64,000 nt of DNA from Peteryoungia algae. Lineage in GTDB: Bacteria > Pseudomonadota > Alphaproteobacteria > Rhizobiales > Rhizobiaceae. Shown here piece by piece: positions 44,341 to 53,865 of the stretch. Below the pieces are notes generated by a model, which worked only from the letters and a program-made list of their open reading frames with translations, was not told where the DNA came from and ran no database searches. The stretch covers positions 434,001 through 498,000 of the forward strand of contig NZ_CP128477.1 in NCBI RefSeq assembly GCF_030369675.1. The letters run 5' to 3'. Position 1 is the stretch's first letter; every line of letters starts with the position of its first letter. Position numbers and translations under genes: made by a program.

Positions 44341-46539
44341 ATGACCCATGGTCTCTCCCGCGTCGCCCTGACGGCGGCGCTTTTTGCATCCGTGGCCCTG
44401 CCGGCCGCTGCCGAACAGGTTTTCAACCGCATTGCCGCCTTCCCGGTCGCCGCCAATTTGCCGGCCGACAAGGACAAGTTGACCACCACCTCTGCCGAGA
44501 TCATCACCGCCTCGGAAGACGGCAACACACTGATCTACTCCGACAGCCCGCTCGGTGGCATCGGCTTCATCGACATCACGGACGCCAGGGCACCGAAGGC
44601 TGCGGGCGCTGTGATGATGGACGGCGAGCCGACTTCCGTGGCTGTCGCTGGCGGCAAGGTACTCGTCGGGGTCAACACCTCCGAGAACTTTACCAGCCCG
44701 TCGGGCAAGCTCGCGATCGTGGACATTGCCTCGAAGGCTGTCGATGCCACCTGCGATATCGGCGGTCAGCCGGATTCGGTCGCCGTGGCCAAGGACGGCT
44801 CATTCATCGCCATCGCCATCGAAAACGAGCGTGACGAAGACTTGAACGATGGCGCCCTGCCGCAGATGCCGGCCGGTGACCTCGTCATCCTGTCGCTCAA
44901 TGATGGCGTTGCTGATTGCGGCTCGATGAAGCGCGTCGCGTTGACCGATCTTGCCGAGATTGCACCTGAGGATCCGGAACCGGAATTCGTCGCGATCAAC
45001 AGCCTCGGCGAAATCGCAGTGACGCTGCAGGAAAACAACCACATTGCCATCGTCGACGGCAAGACCGGTGACGTGAAGGCCCACTTTTCTGCCGGTACGG
45101 TCGACCTTGAAGGTATCGACACCAAGTCGGATGGAGCACTCAAGTTCACCGGTACAAGGGAAGGCGTTCCGCGCGAGCCTGATGCCGTGAAGTGGCTCGA
45201 CGACAACCGTCTGGTTATTGCCAATGAAGGCGACTGGAACGGTGGCTCGCGCAGTTTCACCATCTTCGACAAGACCGGCAAGGTTGCCTATGAGTCCGGT
45301 CCGTCGCTGGAAATGGCCATCGCCCAGATCGGTCATTTTCCCGACAAGCGTGCCAAGTCCAAGGGCGTCGAGCCGGAAGGCCTGGAAGTCGCAACCTTCG
45401 GCGATCAGAACTACTTCTTCGTTCTGTCCGAGCGTTCCTCGATCGCCGCAGTCTACAAGGACACCGGCGCCGAGCCGGAACTGACACAGCTTCTGCCGTC
45501 CGGTGTGTCGCCGGAAGGCGCCGTTGCCATTCCGTCGCGCAACCTGCTGGTCACCGCCAACGAGGTGGACCTCGGCGAAGATGGCGGCCCGCGCTCGCAT
45601 GTCATGCTCTATGAGCTGGCTGAAGGCACGCCTGCCTATCCAATGCTGAAGTCGGCCATGGTCGATGGTGCACCGATCGGCTGGGGCGCTCTGTCTGGCC
45701 TCGTCGGCGATGCCGAAAAGGCAGGCACGCTCTATGCGGTCAATGACAGTTTCTATGCGATGCAGCCGACCATCTACACGATCGACGCAACGCAGAAGCC
45801 GGCCGTCATCACCTCGGCTCTGCCGGTCACCCGCGGCGGCGCTGCTGCCCAGAAGCTCGATCTCGAAGGTATCGCGCTGGATGGCAAGGGCGGCTTCTGG
45901 CTGGCCTCGGAAGGCGATTCTGCCAAGCTCGTCGGCCATGGCCTCTACAATGTCGATGCCAAGGGTGAGATCAAGGCCGAGATCGGCCTCCCAGTTGAAC
46001 TGCTCGCAGGCCAGACCCGCTTCGGCCTCGAAGGTGTCACCAGTGTCGGCACCGGTGACGACATGACCCTCTGGATGGCAGTTCAGCGTGAATGGGGTGA
46101 CGACGAGAAGGGCTCGGTGAAGCTCCTCTCCTACAACCCCAAGTCCAAGGAATGGGGCGCCGTTCGCTATCCGCTGGAAAAGGCCGCTGAAGGCTGGGTC
46201 GGCCTGTCGGAAATCACCGCCCACGGCGACTATGTCTATATCGTCGAGCGCGACAACCAGATCGGCGACAACGCCAAGCTCAAGAAGCTTTTCCGAGTTG
46301 CCGTCGCCGATTTGAAGCCCGCCAAGCTCGGCGAGCAGCTTCCGACCGTCACCAAGGAAGAAGTCCACGACTTCATTCCGGATCTGAAGGCCGCCACCAA
46401 TGGCTACGTGGTCGACAAGCTCGAAGGCTTTGCCTTCGACGCCTCGGGCAAGGCCTTTGCGGTCACCGACAACGACGGTGTGGACGATTCGTCCGGCGAA
46501 ACGCTGTTCTGGGAAGTGAACCTGCGGGGCACGAACTGA
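44341..46539 (+). CDS. secreted esterase-like/phytase-like protein
   Basis: 732-residue exported protein. A signal peptide (MTHGLSRVALTAALFASVAL, cleavage after PAAA) is followed by a beta-propeller-like first half (with GFIDITDARAPKAAGAV, KLAIVDIASKAV and similar blades) and a C-terminal domain with KLDLEGIALDGKGGFWLASEG and LEGFAFDASGKAFAVTDNDG, the signature of the 'esterase-like activity of phytase' family (PF13449). A PHO box precedes it, so it probably releases phosphate from organic esters in the periplasm or outside when phosphate is scarce. GGAGG precedes the ATG. Confidence 0.88.
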   Translation: MTHGLSRVALTAALFASVALPAAAEQVFNRIAAFPVAANLPADKDKLTTTSAEIITASEDGNTLIYSDSPLGGIGFIDITDARAPKAAGAVMMDGEPTSVAVAGGKVLVGVNTSENFTSPSGKLAIVDIASKAVDATCDIGGQPDSVAVAKDGSFIAIAIENERDEDLNDGALPQMPAGDLVILSLNDGVADCGSMKRVALTDLAEIAPEDPEPEFVAINSLGEIAVTLQENNHIAIVDGKTGDVKAHFSAGTVDLEGIDTKSDGALKFTGTREGVPREPDAVKWLDDNRLVIANEGDWNGGSRSFTIFDKTGKVAYESGPSLEMAIAQIGHFPDKRAKSKGVEPEGLEVATFGDQNYFFVLSERSSIAAVYKDTGAEPELTQLLPSGVSPEGAVAIPSRNLLVTANEVDLGEDGGPRSHVMLYELAEGTPAYPMLKSAMVDGAPIGWGALSGLVGDAEKAGTLYAVNDSFYAMQPTIYTIDATQKPAVITSALPVTRGGAAAQKLDLEGIALDGKGGFWLASEGDSAKLVGHGLYNVDAKGEIKAEIGLPVELLAGQTRFGLEGVTSVGTGDDMTLWMAVQREWGDDEKGSVKLLSYNPKSKEWGAVRYPLEKAAEGWVGLSEITAHGDYVYIVERDNQIGDNAKLKKLFRVAVADLKPAKLGEQLPTVTKEEVHDFIPDLKAATNGYVVDKLEGFAFDASGKAFAVTDNDGVDDSSGETLFWEVNLRGTN

Positions 46540-46566
46540 TCGACGGATCGACGTCTTGATAAAAGA

Positions 46567-46594
46567 GAGGCCGGGTGATCGCTCACCCGGCCTC
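46567..46594. terminator. bidirectional terminator
   Basis: Perfect 12-base arms GAGGCCGGGTGA and TCACCCGGCCTC with loop TCGC between convergent genes, A-rich on the left and T-rich on the right. Confidence 0.85.
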
Positions 46595-46617
46595 GTCCTT
46601 TTGAGAGCGTCCGCCTC

Positions 46618-47604
46618 TTACCAGCGGTGGTGCACATGCGGCGCGATCAGGCGTTCATAAACGTCGCGCGATGCAGCCATGACATCGGCAGACAGGGCTG
46701 CCAGATCGGACGCTGCCGCATTCGCTTTGGCCTGCTCGCCATTGCGGGCGCCGGGGATGACGACCGTGACGGCCTCATGCATCAGGATCCAGCGCAGAGC
46801 AAACTGCGCCATCGAGGCACCTGATGGTACCAGCTTGCGGACTTCCTCGACCGCCGCGAGACCTGTCTCGAAAGGCACGCCCGCAAAGGTCTCACCAACG
46901 TCAAAGGCCTCGCCATTGCGATTGAAATTGCGGTGGTCTTCAGCAGCAAACTGTGTGCTCGCGGTGATCTTGCCCGAAAGCAGCCCGCTTGCCAGCGGCA
47001 CGCGCGCGATGACGGCGACGTTGCGGCGCTTGGCTTCCTGGAAGAACAGGCTGGCGGCACGCTGGCGGAACATGTTGAAGATGATCTGCACCGAAGCCAC
47101 ACCCGGATATTCGATCGCCTTGAGCGCTTCCTCGACCTTTTCCACCGAGACACCGTAGTGCTTGATCTTGCCGGCCTTGCGGATCTCTTCGAGCCCCTCG
47201 AACATGTCCTGTCGATAATAGACTTCGGTCGGTGGGCAGTGCAGCTGCACGAGATCGAGACTGTCGATTTCCAGGTTCTTCAGCGAGCGGTCGATGAACG
47301 CCTCGATATTGGCCTTGGTGTAACCGTCAGCCACATGCGGGTTCAGCCGGCGACCGGCCTTGGTCGCCACCATCGGCCGCTCGCCGCCGCGTGCCTTCAG
47401 CACCTCGGCGATGATCTTTTCCGACCGGCCGTCGCCATAGACGTCAGCCGTATCGATGAAGGTCATGCCGGCATCGAGGGCCGCATTGAGCGCTGCCCGG
47501 CCGTCGGCCTCGGAAACCTCGCCCCAGGACCCACCGATCTGCCATGCGCCGAAGCCGATATCGCTGACGGTGAATTCCGTCCGGCCAAATTTATGTTCTC
47601 GCAT
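46618..47604 (-). CDS. aldo/keto reductase
   Basis: 328-residue NADPH-dependent TIM-barrel oxidoreductase. The tetrad is readable: Asp and Tyr in DTADVYGDGRSEK, Lys in VATKAGRR and His in LVQLHCPPT. ATG 47604 (MREHKFGRTEF) is the typical start; the frame is open 13 codons further upstream. The substrate is not evident; related proteins act on sugars or small aldehydes. Confidence 0.9.
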   Translation of the reverse strand: MREHKFGRTEFTVSDIGFGAWQIGGSWGEVSEADGRAALNAALDAGMTFIDTADVYGDGRSEKIIAEVLKARGGERPMVATKAGRRLNPHVADGYTKANIEAFIDRSLKNLEIDSLDLVQLHCPPTEVYYRQDMFEGLEEIRKAGKIKHYGVSVEKVEEALKAIEYPGVASVQIIFNMFRQRAASLFFQEAKRRNVAVIARVPLASGLLSGKITASTQFAAEDHRNFNRNGEAFDVGETFAGVPFETGLAAVEEVRKLVPSGASMAQFALRWILMHEAVTVVIPGARNGEQAKANAAASDLAALSADVMAASRDVYERLIAPHVHHRW

Positions 47605-47741
47605 CGTGATGTCTCTCCCGTGATTGTGGCTTCGAGCTAGCAAGTGGGGCAGGGGGTGGCAAGCTTCAACAGCTTGATTGTCCTGAAGTGATCCGCTCAG
47701 CCCTCAGATGCGAATTGCAGCGCAGGAAGCGAGGGAGCGAA

Positions 47742-47906
47742 ATGCCGAAGATGATCCGCAAGGGCGATCTGCCCGACAAGACCTGCCCCGCCTGCCGCAG
47801 ACCCTTCGCCTGGCGCAAGAAGTGGGAGCGCAACTGGGAAAGCGTCATCTACTGTTCCGAACGCTGCCGTCGTTCCGGTAAAACCGCAAGCGCGGCAAAG
47901 TCGTAG
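47742..47906 (+). CDS. DUF2256 zinc-ribbon-like protein
   Basis: 54-residue basic protein: PDKTCPACRRPFAWRKKWER followed by YCSERCR gives two CxxC pairs suited to one zinc ion. This is the DUF2256 family, small proteins often found near cryptochrome/photolyase or transporter genes. The ATG at 47742 follows AGGGAGCG. Role unknown; nucleic-acid or protein contact is plausible from the charge. Confidence 0.85.
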   Translation: MPKMIRKGDLPDKTCPACRRPFAWRKKWERNWESVIYCSERCRRSGKTASAAKS

Positions 47907-47937
47907 ACGTCTGAGACAGCCAATTGATCGGGATATC

Positions 47938-49263
47938 ATGACACACCAGGCTCCGGCGCCCTCTCGCCTCGTGCTTTACGCCCTGCCGGCGATCCCCATG
48001 GCCGCCATAGCGCTGCCCTTTTACATCGTTCTGCCGACCTTTTACGCAGATCACTTCGCCATGTCGCTGGCAACGATCGGTATCGTGCTGCTCGGCATCC
48101 GTCTGATCGACGCGGTCACCGATCCCCTGTTCGGCTGGCTTTCCGACCGCGTACGATCCCGCTTCGGCCGCCGCCGTTTCTTTTTCCTGATCTCCACGCC
48201 GCTGACGGCGCTCGCGGCCTTCATGTTGTTTTGGCCGCCGGAGGATGCCAGCATCGGCTATCTCGCGTTCTGGGGCGTGGCGCTCTCCATCGGCTCCACC
48301 TGGTCGCTGTTGCCCTACACGGCCTGGGGGGCTGAACTCGCGACCGGCTACCAGGCGCGTGTGAAGCTTTCGGCGTATCGGGAGGGGGCGACGCTCATTG
48401 GATCGCTGATCGCCATCACACTCCCGTTCGTCGGGGGGCTCGACACGGCGATCGGTTTTCACGGCCTCGCCTGGATCGCCGTCTTCATTGCCGTGATGCT
48501 GCCGCTGACGGGTCTGCTCGCCGCAACCACCGTGCCCGAGCCGGTGGACTTCTCCCGGCGCAAGCTATCCTTGCGGGAGGGGTTTCGCCATCTGCGCGCC
48601 AATGGCCCGTTCCTGCGGTTGGCCTCCGCCTTTCTGCTGAACAGCTTTGCCAATGCCATTCCAGCCTCGCTGTTTATCTATTTCGTAGGGCAGCGCCTCG
48701 GTGCGCCGGCCCTGCAGGGGCCTCTGCTCTTCACGTATTTTCTCTGCGCCATCGCCGGCGTTCCCTTGGCGGTTGCAACCGCCCGGCGCCTCGGTAAGCA
48801 TCGCGCCTGGTGCTTCGCCATGATGCTGGCCTGCGCGGTCTTCTCGGTTGCCGGCTTCCTTGGTGAGGGAGATGTCTTCGCCTTCACGATCGTCTGCGTC
48901 GTCACTGGCCTGCTGCTCGGATTCGACCTGACACTGCCGCCGGCGATCCAGGCCGACGTCATCGACAATGACACGGTCGCCTCCGGCGAACAGCGCTCCG
49001 GCCTCTATTTCGCGGCCTGGAGCTTCATCACCAAGCTAGCGGTCGCACTCTCCGCCGGCATCGTCTTCCCACTGCTCGACCTCGCCGGATTCATCGGAAG
49101 CCAGTCGGCGGCCCAGACGCCGGAGGCACTGACGATGCTGGCCGCCCTCTACGCCTTCCTGCCCATCCTTCCCAAGCTCGCCGCGATCACCCTGATGTGG
49201 AATTTCTCGCTCGATGAAGCCGCACACCAAAGGCTGCGGGCAAACCTCACGCCGCTCGGTTAA
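47938..49263 (+). CDS. MFS/GPH family sugar cation symporter
   Basis: 441-residue twelve-helix carrier of the glycoside-pentoside-hexuronide (MelB) type: DAVTDPLFGWLSDRVRSRFG with GRRRFFFL is the group signature, the Asp residues in helix 2 being cation ligands in MelB. It starts 31 bases after the DUF2256 gene, so the two may be co-transcribed. The transported sugar cannot be read from the sequence. Confidence 0.87.
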   Translation: MTHQAPAPSRLVLYALPAIPMAAIALPFYIVLPTFYADHFAMSLATIGIVLLGIRLIDAVTDPLFGWLSDRVRSRFGRRRFFFLISTPLTALAAFMLFWPPEDASIGYLAFWGVALSIGSTWSLLPYTAWGAELATGYQARVKLSAYREGATLIGSLIAITLPFVGGLDTAIGFHGLAWIAVFIAVMLPLTGLLAATTVPEPVDFSRRKLSLREGFRHLRANGPFLRLASAFLLNSFANAIPASLFIYFVGQRLGAPALQGPLLFTYFLCAIAGVPLAVATARRLGKHRAWCFAMMLACAVFSVAGFLGEGDVFAFTIVCVVTGLLLGFDLTLPPAIQADVIDNDTVASGEQRSGLYFAAWSFITKLAVALSAGIVFPLLDLAGFIGSQSAAQTPEALTMLAALYAFLPILPKLAAITLMWNFSLDEAAHQRLRANLTPLG

Positions 49264-49281
49264 CCGTCCCGTCAATGGGTT

Positions 49282-49310
49282 TTGACAGATTTGCTATCGA
49301 TGGCTAGACC
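49282..49310 (+). promoter_or_regulatory. probable promoter of ugd
   Basis: TTGACA (49282-49287), 17 bases, TAGACC (49305-49310). The leader to the ugd ATG would be about 150 bases. Confidence 0.5.
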
Positions 49311-49469
49311 GAGACGGGGGGCAGGATTTCCTCGCATCGTCGCGGATCAATTCGGATGCGATGACGAATTCTGCGCGACTTAACAGGTTTGTCATCTCAG
49401 CGTCGTGTTCTACGCGCCATAGCGGAACGGACGGCAGCCGGATGCAATCATGGTCAGGATAGGTGTTCA

Positions 49470-50786
49470 ATGCGCATTGTGATGATTGGCTCGGGTTATG
49501 TCGGCCTGGTGTCGGGAGCCTGTTTGGCGGATTTCGGTCACGAGGTGATCTGTGTCGACAAGTCGACCGAAAAGGTCGAGGCGCTGGAGCGCGGCGAAGT
49601 GCCGATCTTCGAGCCGGGGCTCGAAGCGATCATTGCCCATAACCGTGCTTCCGGCCGCCTGAGCTTCTCGCTTGATCTGGCTGGCCCCGTCGCAAACGCC
49701 GATGTCGTCTTCATTGCTGTCGGCACGCCGTCTCGCCGCGGCGATGGTCATGCCGACCTGACTTACGTCTACGCCGCCGCGCGCGAAATCGCAGCCGCCG
49801 TCACCGGCTTTACGGTGGTGGTCACCAAGTCCACGGTCCCTGTCGGCACCGGCGACGAGATCGAGCGCATCTTCCGCGAGGAATTTCCGGACAAGGACAT
49901 TGCCGTCGTCTCCAATCCGGAATTCCTGCGGGAAGGGGCCGCCATCTCCGACTTCAAACGTCCCGACCGCATCGTCATCGGCACGGGCGACGAACGCGCC
50001 ACCGAACTGATGCGAGAAGTCTACCGTCCGCTCTATCTCAACGAGGCGCCGCTCTATTTCTGCGAACGCCGCACCTCCGAACTGATCAAATATGCCGCCA
50101 ACGCCTTCCTGGCGATGAAGATCACCTTCATCAACGAGATCGCCGATCTCTGCGAGAATATCGGTGCCGATGTTCAGAAAGTGGCCAAGGGCATCGGCAT
50201 GGACAAGCGCATCGGCGACAAGTTCCTGCATGCCGGGCCCGGCTATGGCGGCTCCTGCTTCCCGAAAGACACGCTGGCGCTGGTCAAGACGGCGCAGGAC
50301 TTCGACAGCCCGCTGCGCCTGATCGAGACGACGGTGATGGTCAACGACAACCGCAAGCGCGCCATGGGCCGCAAGGTGATCGCCGCCTGTGACGGCACTG
50401 TGCGCGGCAAGAAGATCGCCGTGCTCGGCCTGACCTTCAAGCCGAACACCGACGACATGCGCGATGCGCCCGCCATCACCATTGTCCAGGCGCTGCTCGA
50501 TGGTGGCGCCGACGTGCATGTCTTCGATCCCGAAGGCATGGAGGCGGCCAAGGCCGTACTTGGCCCTGTCACTTATGGCACGAACCCTTACGAGATTGCG
50601 ACCGATGCCGAGGCCATCGTCGTGGTCACCGAGTGGGACGAGTTCCGCGCGCTGGATTTTCGCCGCCTGAAGCAGGAGATGAAGGCACCCGTCATCGTCG
50701 ACCTGCGCAACATCTACAAGCCGGAGGAGATGGCGAAATACGGCTTCAAGCACCTCCCGATCGGCAAGCGGACCGCAAAGGCCTGA
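49470..50786 (+). CDS. rkpK: UDP-glucose 6-dehydrogenase
   Basis: 438-residue enzyme that oxidises UDP-glucose to UDP-glucuronate in the cytosol. The NAD loop [19 protein letters not shown] opens the chain; the catalytic Cys is in [14 protein letters not shown], and [12 protein letters not shown] is the third signature. The frame is open to 49389, but ATG 49470 is the family start. Directly followed by the epimerase gene (2-base gap); in Sinorhizobium meliloti the rkpK-lpsL pair feeds lipopolysaccharide and capsular sugars, hence the name. Confidence 0.93.
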   Translation: MRIVMIGSGYVGLVSGACLADFGHEVICVDKSTEKVEALERGEVPIFEPGLEAIIAHNRASGRLSFSLDLAGPVANADVVFIAVGTPSRRGDGHADLTYVYAAAREIAAAVTGFTVVVTKSTVPVGTGDEIERIFREEFPDKDIAVVSNPEFLREGAAISDFKRPDRIVIGTGDERATELMREVYRPLYLNEAPLYFCERRTSELIKYAANAFLAMKITFINEIADLCENIGADVQKVAKGIGMDKRIGDKFLHAGPGYGGSCFPKDTLALVKTAQDFDSPLRLIETTVMVNDNRKRAMGRKVIAACDGTVRGKKIAVLGLTFKPNTDDMRDAPAITIVQALLDGGADVHVFDPEGMEAAKAVLGPVTYGTNPYEIATDAEAIVVVTEWDEFRALDFRRLKQEMKAPVIVDLRNIYKPEEMAKYGFKHLPIGKRTAKA

Positions 50787-50788
50787 GC

Positions 50789-51805
50789 ATGCATTACTTC
50801 ATCACCGGCACAGCCGGCTTCATCGGTTTCCATCTCGCCCGCCGGCTTTTGGCGGACGGACATGAGGTCACCGGCTTCGATGGCATGACGCCCTACTACA
50901 ACGTCAAGCTCAAGCACATGCGCCACGCGGCCCTGGCGCAGTATCCGGCCTTCAAGCCGGTCATTGCCATGCTCGAGGATCGTTCGGCGGTCGAAGACGC
51001 CATGGCCACGGCCAAGCCCCATGTGGTGATCCACCTCGCGGCCCAGGCGGGTGTACGCTACAGCCTGGAAAACCCGCAATCCTATCTGACGTCCAACGTC
51101 ACCGGCTCCTACAACATCATCGAGCTTGCCGAGCGCCACAAGGTCAAGCACCTGATGCTCGCGTCCACCTCCTCGATCTATGGTGCCAATCCGACGGTGC
51201 CATTCCGCGAGACGGACCGCGCCGACGAGCCGCTGACCATCTATGCCGCCACCAAGAAGTCGATGGAGCTGATGGCGCATGCCCATGCCCATCTCTACAA
51301 GACGCCGACCACGGCCTTCCGTTTCTTCACCGTCTATGGCCCATGGGGCCGGCCGGACATGGCGCTGTTCAAGTTCGTCGATCTGATGTTGAACGACCAG
51401 CCGATCGAGATCTATGGCGAAGGCAAGATGAGCCGCGACTTCACCTATATCGACGATCTCGTCGAGGCGATCGTCAGGATCTCGAATGTCATCCCGGACG
51501 AATCGAATCGCGTCGCCGATGAGGGGATCGAGACGCTCTCCCGCCAGGCGCCTTACCGCCTGGTCAATATCGGCGGCGGCCAGCCGGAAAACCTGATGGA
51601 CTTCGTCGAAATGGTGGAGCGGGCGCTTGGCCAGCCGGCAATCCGCAACATGCTGCCGATGCAGAAGGGCGATGTGCCGCGCACCTATGCGGCACCCGAT
51701 CTCCTGCAGGCGCTGACCGGCTATACGCCAACCACAAAACTCGAAGACGGCGTGAAAGCCTTCGTCGAATGGTATCTCGAGGCCCGCCCGGAATTGCAGG
51801 GGTAA
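50789..51805 (+). CDS. lpsL: UDP-glucuronate 4-epimerase
   Basis: 338-residue NAD-dependent epimerase of the extended SDR type: [15 protein letters not shown] binds [18 protein letters not shown] and YAATKK (the YxxxK pair) form the active site, and [15 protein letters not shown] binds the nucleotide sugar. It converts UDP-glucuronate, made by the preceding enzyme, to UDP-galacturonate, a common sugar of rhizobial lipid A, core and capsule. Two bases separate the genes. Confidence 0.88.
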   Translation: MHYFITGTAGFIGFHLARRLLADGHEVTGFDGMTPYYNVKLKHMRHAALAQYPAFKPVIAMLEDRSAVEDAMATAKPHVVIHLAAQAGVRYSLENPQSYLTSNVTGSYNIIELAERHKVKHLMLASTSSIYGANPTVPFRETDRADEPLTIYAATKKSMELMAHAHAHLYKTPTTAFRFFTVYGPWGRPDMALFKFVDLMLNDQPIEIYGEGKMSRDFTYIDDLVEAIVRISNVIPDESNRVADEGIETLSRQAPYRLVNIGGGQPENLMDFVEMVERALGQPAIRNMLPMQKGDVPRTYAAPDLLQALTGYTPTTKLEDGVKAFVEWYLEARPELQG

Positions 51806-51915
51806 GAGACTCACTCCGCCGCTTGAATGCCAGCCTTGACTTTCGCGGCCATTAACCGCTGTTCTGACGCCGAATGACAGGCTGCGGCGGTTGCCGGGAG
51901 AGCGAGACGACGGGC

Positions 51916-52647
51916 ATGGACGAGACAGGCAGCGCACACACCGAGAACGGCAAGGCTGAGGGGCCACGCACACGCGGCTCCGGCACCGAATCGGTCTACA
52001 AGGCGCTGCGGCACGAAATCCTGACCATGGAGCGCGCACCGGGCAGTCCGCTCGATGAAACGCGTCTCTCCGAACATTTCGGCATGTCGCGCACACCGAT
52101 TCGCGAGGCGCTGCTGCGGCTCACCTCCGAGGGGCTGGTCACCAGTCTGCCCAACCGCAACACGATCGTTGCCGTCATCGATTTTTCCAGCCTGCCGACC
52201 TATTTCGAGGCGCTCTGCCTGATGTACCGTGTGACCACGCGTGGTGCTGCCCAGCGTTCGGGCGATGCTTGGATGGCCGAAATTGTCCGTCATCAGGCGA
52301 GCTTCGCAAAAGCCGTGGAAGCACAGGACGCCTTTGCCATGATCGAGGCAAACCGCGAATTCCACGTCGCCATCGCCGAGCGCGCCGGCAATCCCTATTA
52401 CACATCCTTCTTCGCTCGCCTGCTGGACGAGGGGCGCCGGATCCTGCGCCTCTATTATCAGACCTTCGACGATCGCTTGCCACGCCGCTATGTCGAGGAA
52501 CACGAGAAGATCATCGAGGCGATCCGATCAGGCGATGTGGAGGGGGCCGACAGGCTGTCGGTCGCCCATGCCGACCAGATCGTGCGCCAGATCCAGGATT
52601 ATGTGGCGCGCAATATTGCCGCCGCCGCACAACTCCCCAACCTCTGA
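51916..52647 (+). CDS. GntR family regulator (FadR/VanR subgroup)
   Basis: 243 residues: winged-helix N terminus (SVYKALRHEILTMERAPGSP, MSRTPIREALLRLTSEGLVT) and an all-helical FCD ligand domain with a metal-type EFHVAIAERAGNPYY motif. It starts at ATG 51916; the frame is open to 51874. The next gene encodes a HypD/DapA-like enzyme, and TGTAT-N7-ATACA between them is a candidate operator, so it probably controls that catabolic gene. Inducer unknown; hydroxyproline-type compounds are possible. Confidence 0.85.
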   Translation: MDETGSAHTENGKAEGPRTRGSGTESVYKALRHEILTMERAPGSPLDETRLSEHFGMSRTPIREALLRLTSEGLVTSLPNRNTIVAVIDFSSLPTYFEALCLMYRVTTRGAAQRSGDAWMAEIVRHQASFAKAVEAQDAFAMIEANREFHVAIAERAGNPYYTSFFARLLDEGRRILRLYYQTFDDRLPRRYVEEHEKIIEAIRSGDVEGADRLSVAHADQIVRQIQDYVARNIAAAAQLPNL

Positions 52648-52706
52648 ACTCGCCAAACACCGCTCCCGCAGCCCCTAACAGGCGCCCCTTGATTTTGTCG
52701 ACAAAC

Positions 52707-52723
52707 TGTATACGGTGGATACA
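52707..52723. promoter_or_regulatory. GntR operator candidate
   Basis: TGTAT-N7-ATACA (inverted repeat) in the 97-base gap before the DapA-like gene. FadR/VanR-group operators have such short inverted repeats. Confidence 0.45.
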
Positions 52724-52744
52724 CCTCATCAACAGGAGTTTCCC

Positions 52745-53647
52745 ATGACCACCGGCTGGCACGGCGTATTCCCCGCCGCAACGACTCAATTCCACGAAGA
52801 CTATTCGGTCGACATTGACGCCACCCAGCGCGTGCTCGACGCCCTCGTCAACGATGGCGTCAACGGCCTGATCGTCATGGGCACCTGCGGCGAGAACAAC
52901 TCACTCGATCCGGAAGAAAAGCGCACCATCCTGAAGGCCGCCGTCGAGGTGGTGAACGGCCGCGTGCCGATCGTCACCGGCGTATCGGAATTCGACACGC
53001 GCCGCGCGTCAGCCTATGCCCGCGATGCGGAAAAGATCGGCGCCGATGGCCTGATGCTTCTGCCGGCCATGGTCTATGTGCCAAAGCCGCACGAACTCGT
53101 CGCTCATTTCAAGACGGTGGCCGAAGCGACCGGCCTGCCGATCATGCTCTACAACAACCCGCCGGCCTACCGCGTCAACATCGGCGCGGAAGTGCTGGAA
53201 GCGCTCGACGGCGTGAAGAACATCAAGGCCGTCAAGGAAAGCGCGCCTGACCCGCGTCGCTTCACCGACCTGATCAACGCCTTCGGCGACCGCTACGACA
53301 TCTTCGCCGGCCTCGACGACGTGGCGCTCGAAGGCCTGATGCTGGGCGCCAAGGGCTGGGTCTCCGGCCTCACCAGCGCCTTCCCGGCCGAATCGGTCGC
53401 GCTCGTCGCTGCCGCCGACCGTGGCGGCTGGGTGGAAGCGCGCCGCATCTACCGCTGGTTCATGCCGCTCCTGCATCTCGACGCCGAACACGACCTCGTC
53501 CAGTCGATCAAGCTCGCTGAGCAGATCATGGGCCGCGGGTCAGAGCGCGTCCGCATGCCGCGCATGCCGCTTGAGGGTGCACGCCGTGCCGAAGTGACTG
53601 ATATGGTCGAGAAGGCGGCAGCGACTAGGCCAATCGGCGGGAAGTAA
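52745..53647 (+). CDS. dihydrodipicolinate synthase family lyase, probably HypD-like
   Basis: 300-residue class I aldolase-fold enzyme. The Schiff-base Lys is in IKAVKESAPD, the Tyr in IMLYNNPPAY; GTCGENNSLDPEEK replaces the usual GTTGE. The N terminus WHGVFPAATTQFHEDYS resembles, as I recall, rhizobial 1-pyrroline-4-hydroxy-2-carboxylate deaminase (HypD of hydroxyproline breakdown) more than lysine-pathway DapA, which would be monofunctional elsewhere. No other hyp gene lies in the window, so the substrate remains open. ACAGGAG precedes ATG 52745. Confidence 0.75.
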   Translation: MTTGWHGVFPAATTQFHEDYSVDIDATQRVLDALVNDGVNGLIVMGTCGENNSLDPEEKRTILKAAVEVVNGRVPIVTGVSEFDTRRASAYARDAEKIGADGLMLLPAMVYVPKPHELVAHFKTVAEATGLPIMLYNNPPAYRVNIGAEVLEALDGVKNIKAVKESAPDPRRFTDLINAFGDRYDIFAGLDDVALEGLMLGAKGWVSGLTSAFPAESVALVAAADRGGWVEARRIYRWFMPLLHLDAEHDLVQSIKLAEQIMGRGSERVRMPRMPLEGARRAEVTDMVEKAAATRPIGGK

Positions 53648-53671
53648 GCTGCAGAGAGAGCAATGCAAAGA

Positions 53672-53705
53672 AGGCCCGTCGGAGCGATCCGGCGGGCTTT
53701 TTTTT
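53672..53705 (+). terminator. terminator after the DapA-like gene
   Basis: GCCCGTCGGA-GCGA-TCCGGCGGGC (one G-T pair) followed by eight T. Confidence 0.88.
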
Positions 53706-53865
53706 GCATTAGTGTCCCGCCGAGTTAGGCAGTGGGGACATGAGCAACCGGCTGCGCGTTAACTGTAGCTGCCATGGCGAGGGAGTGGATGGAATCTAGA
53801 ATCGGTTGAAACAGTTGACCTCATTGCAGCCTTGGGTAACTTTGGGACAACCAGAGGGGGGGCAC

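Noticed and set aside
44800..46368. 522-codon frame opposite the phytase-like gene
   Set aside because: The sense strand has a signal peptide, family motifs and a PHO box; the antisense product has none.
53713..53740. TGTCCC/GGGACA inverted repeat as an insertion sequence end
   Set aside because: Only six bases per arm, no transposase and no target duplication visible.
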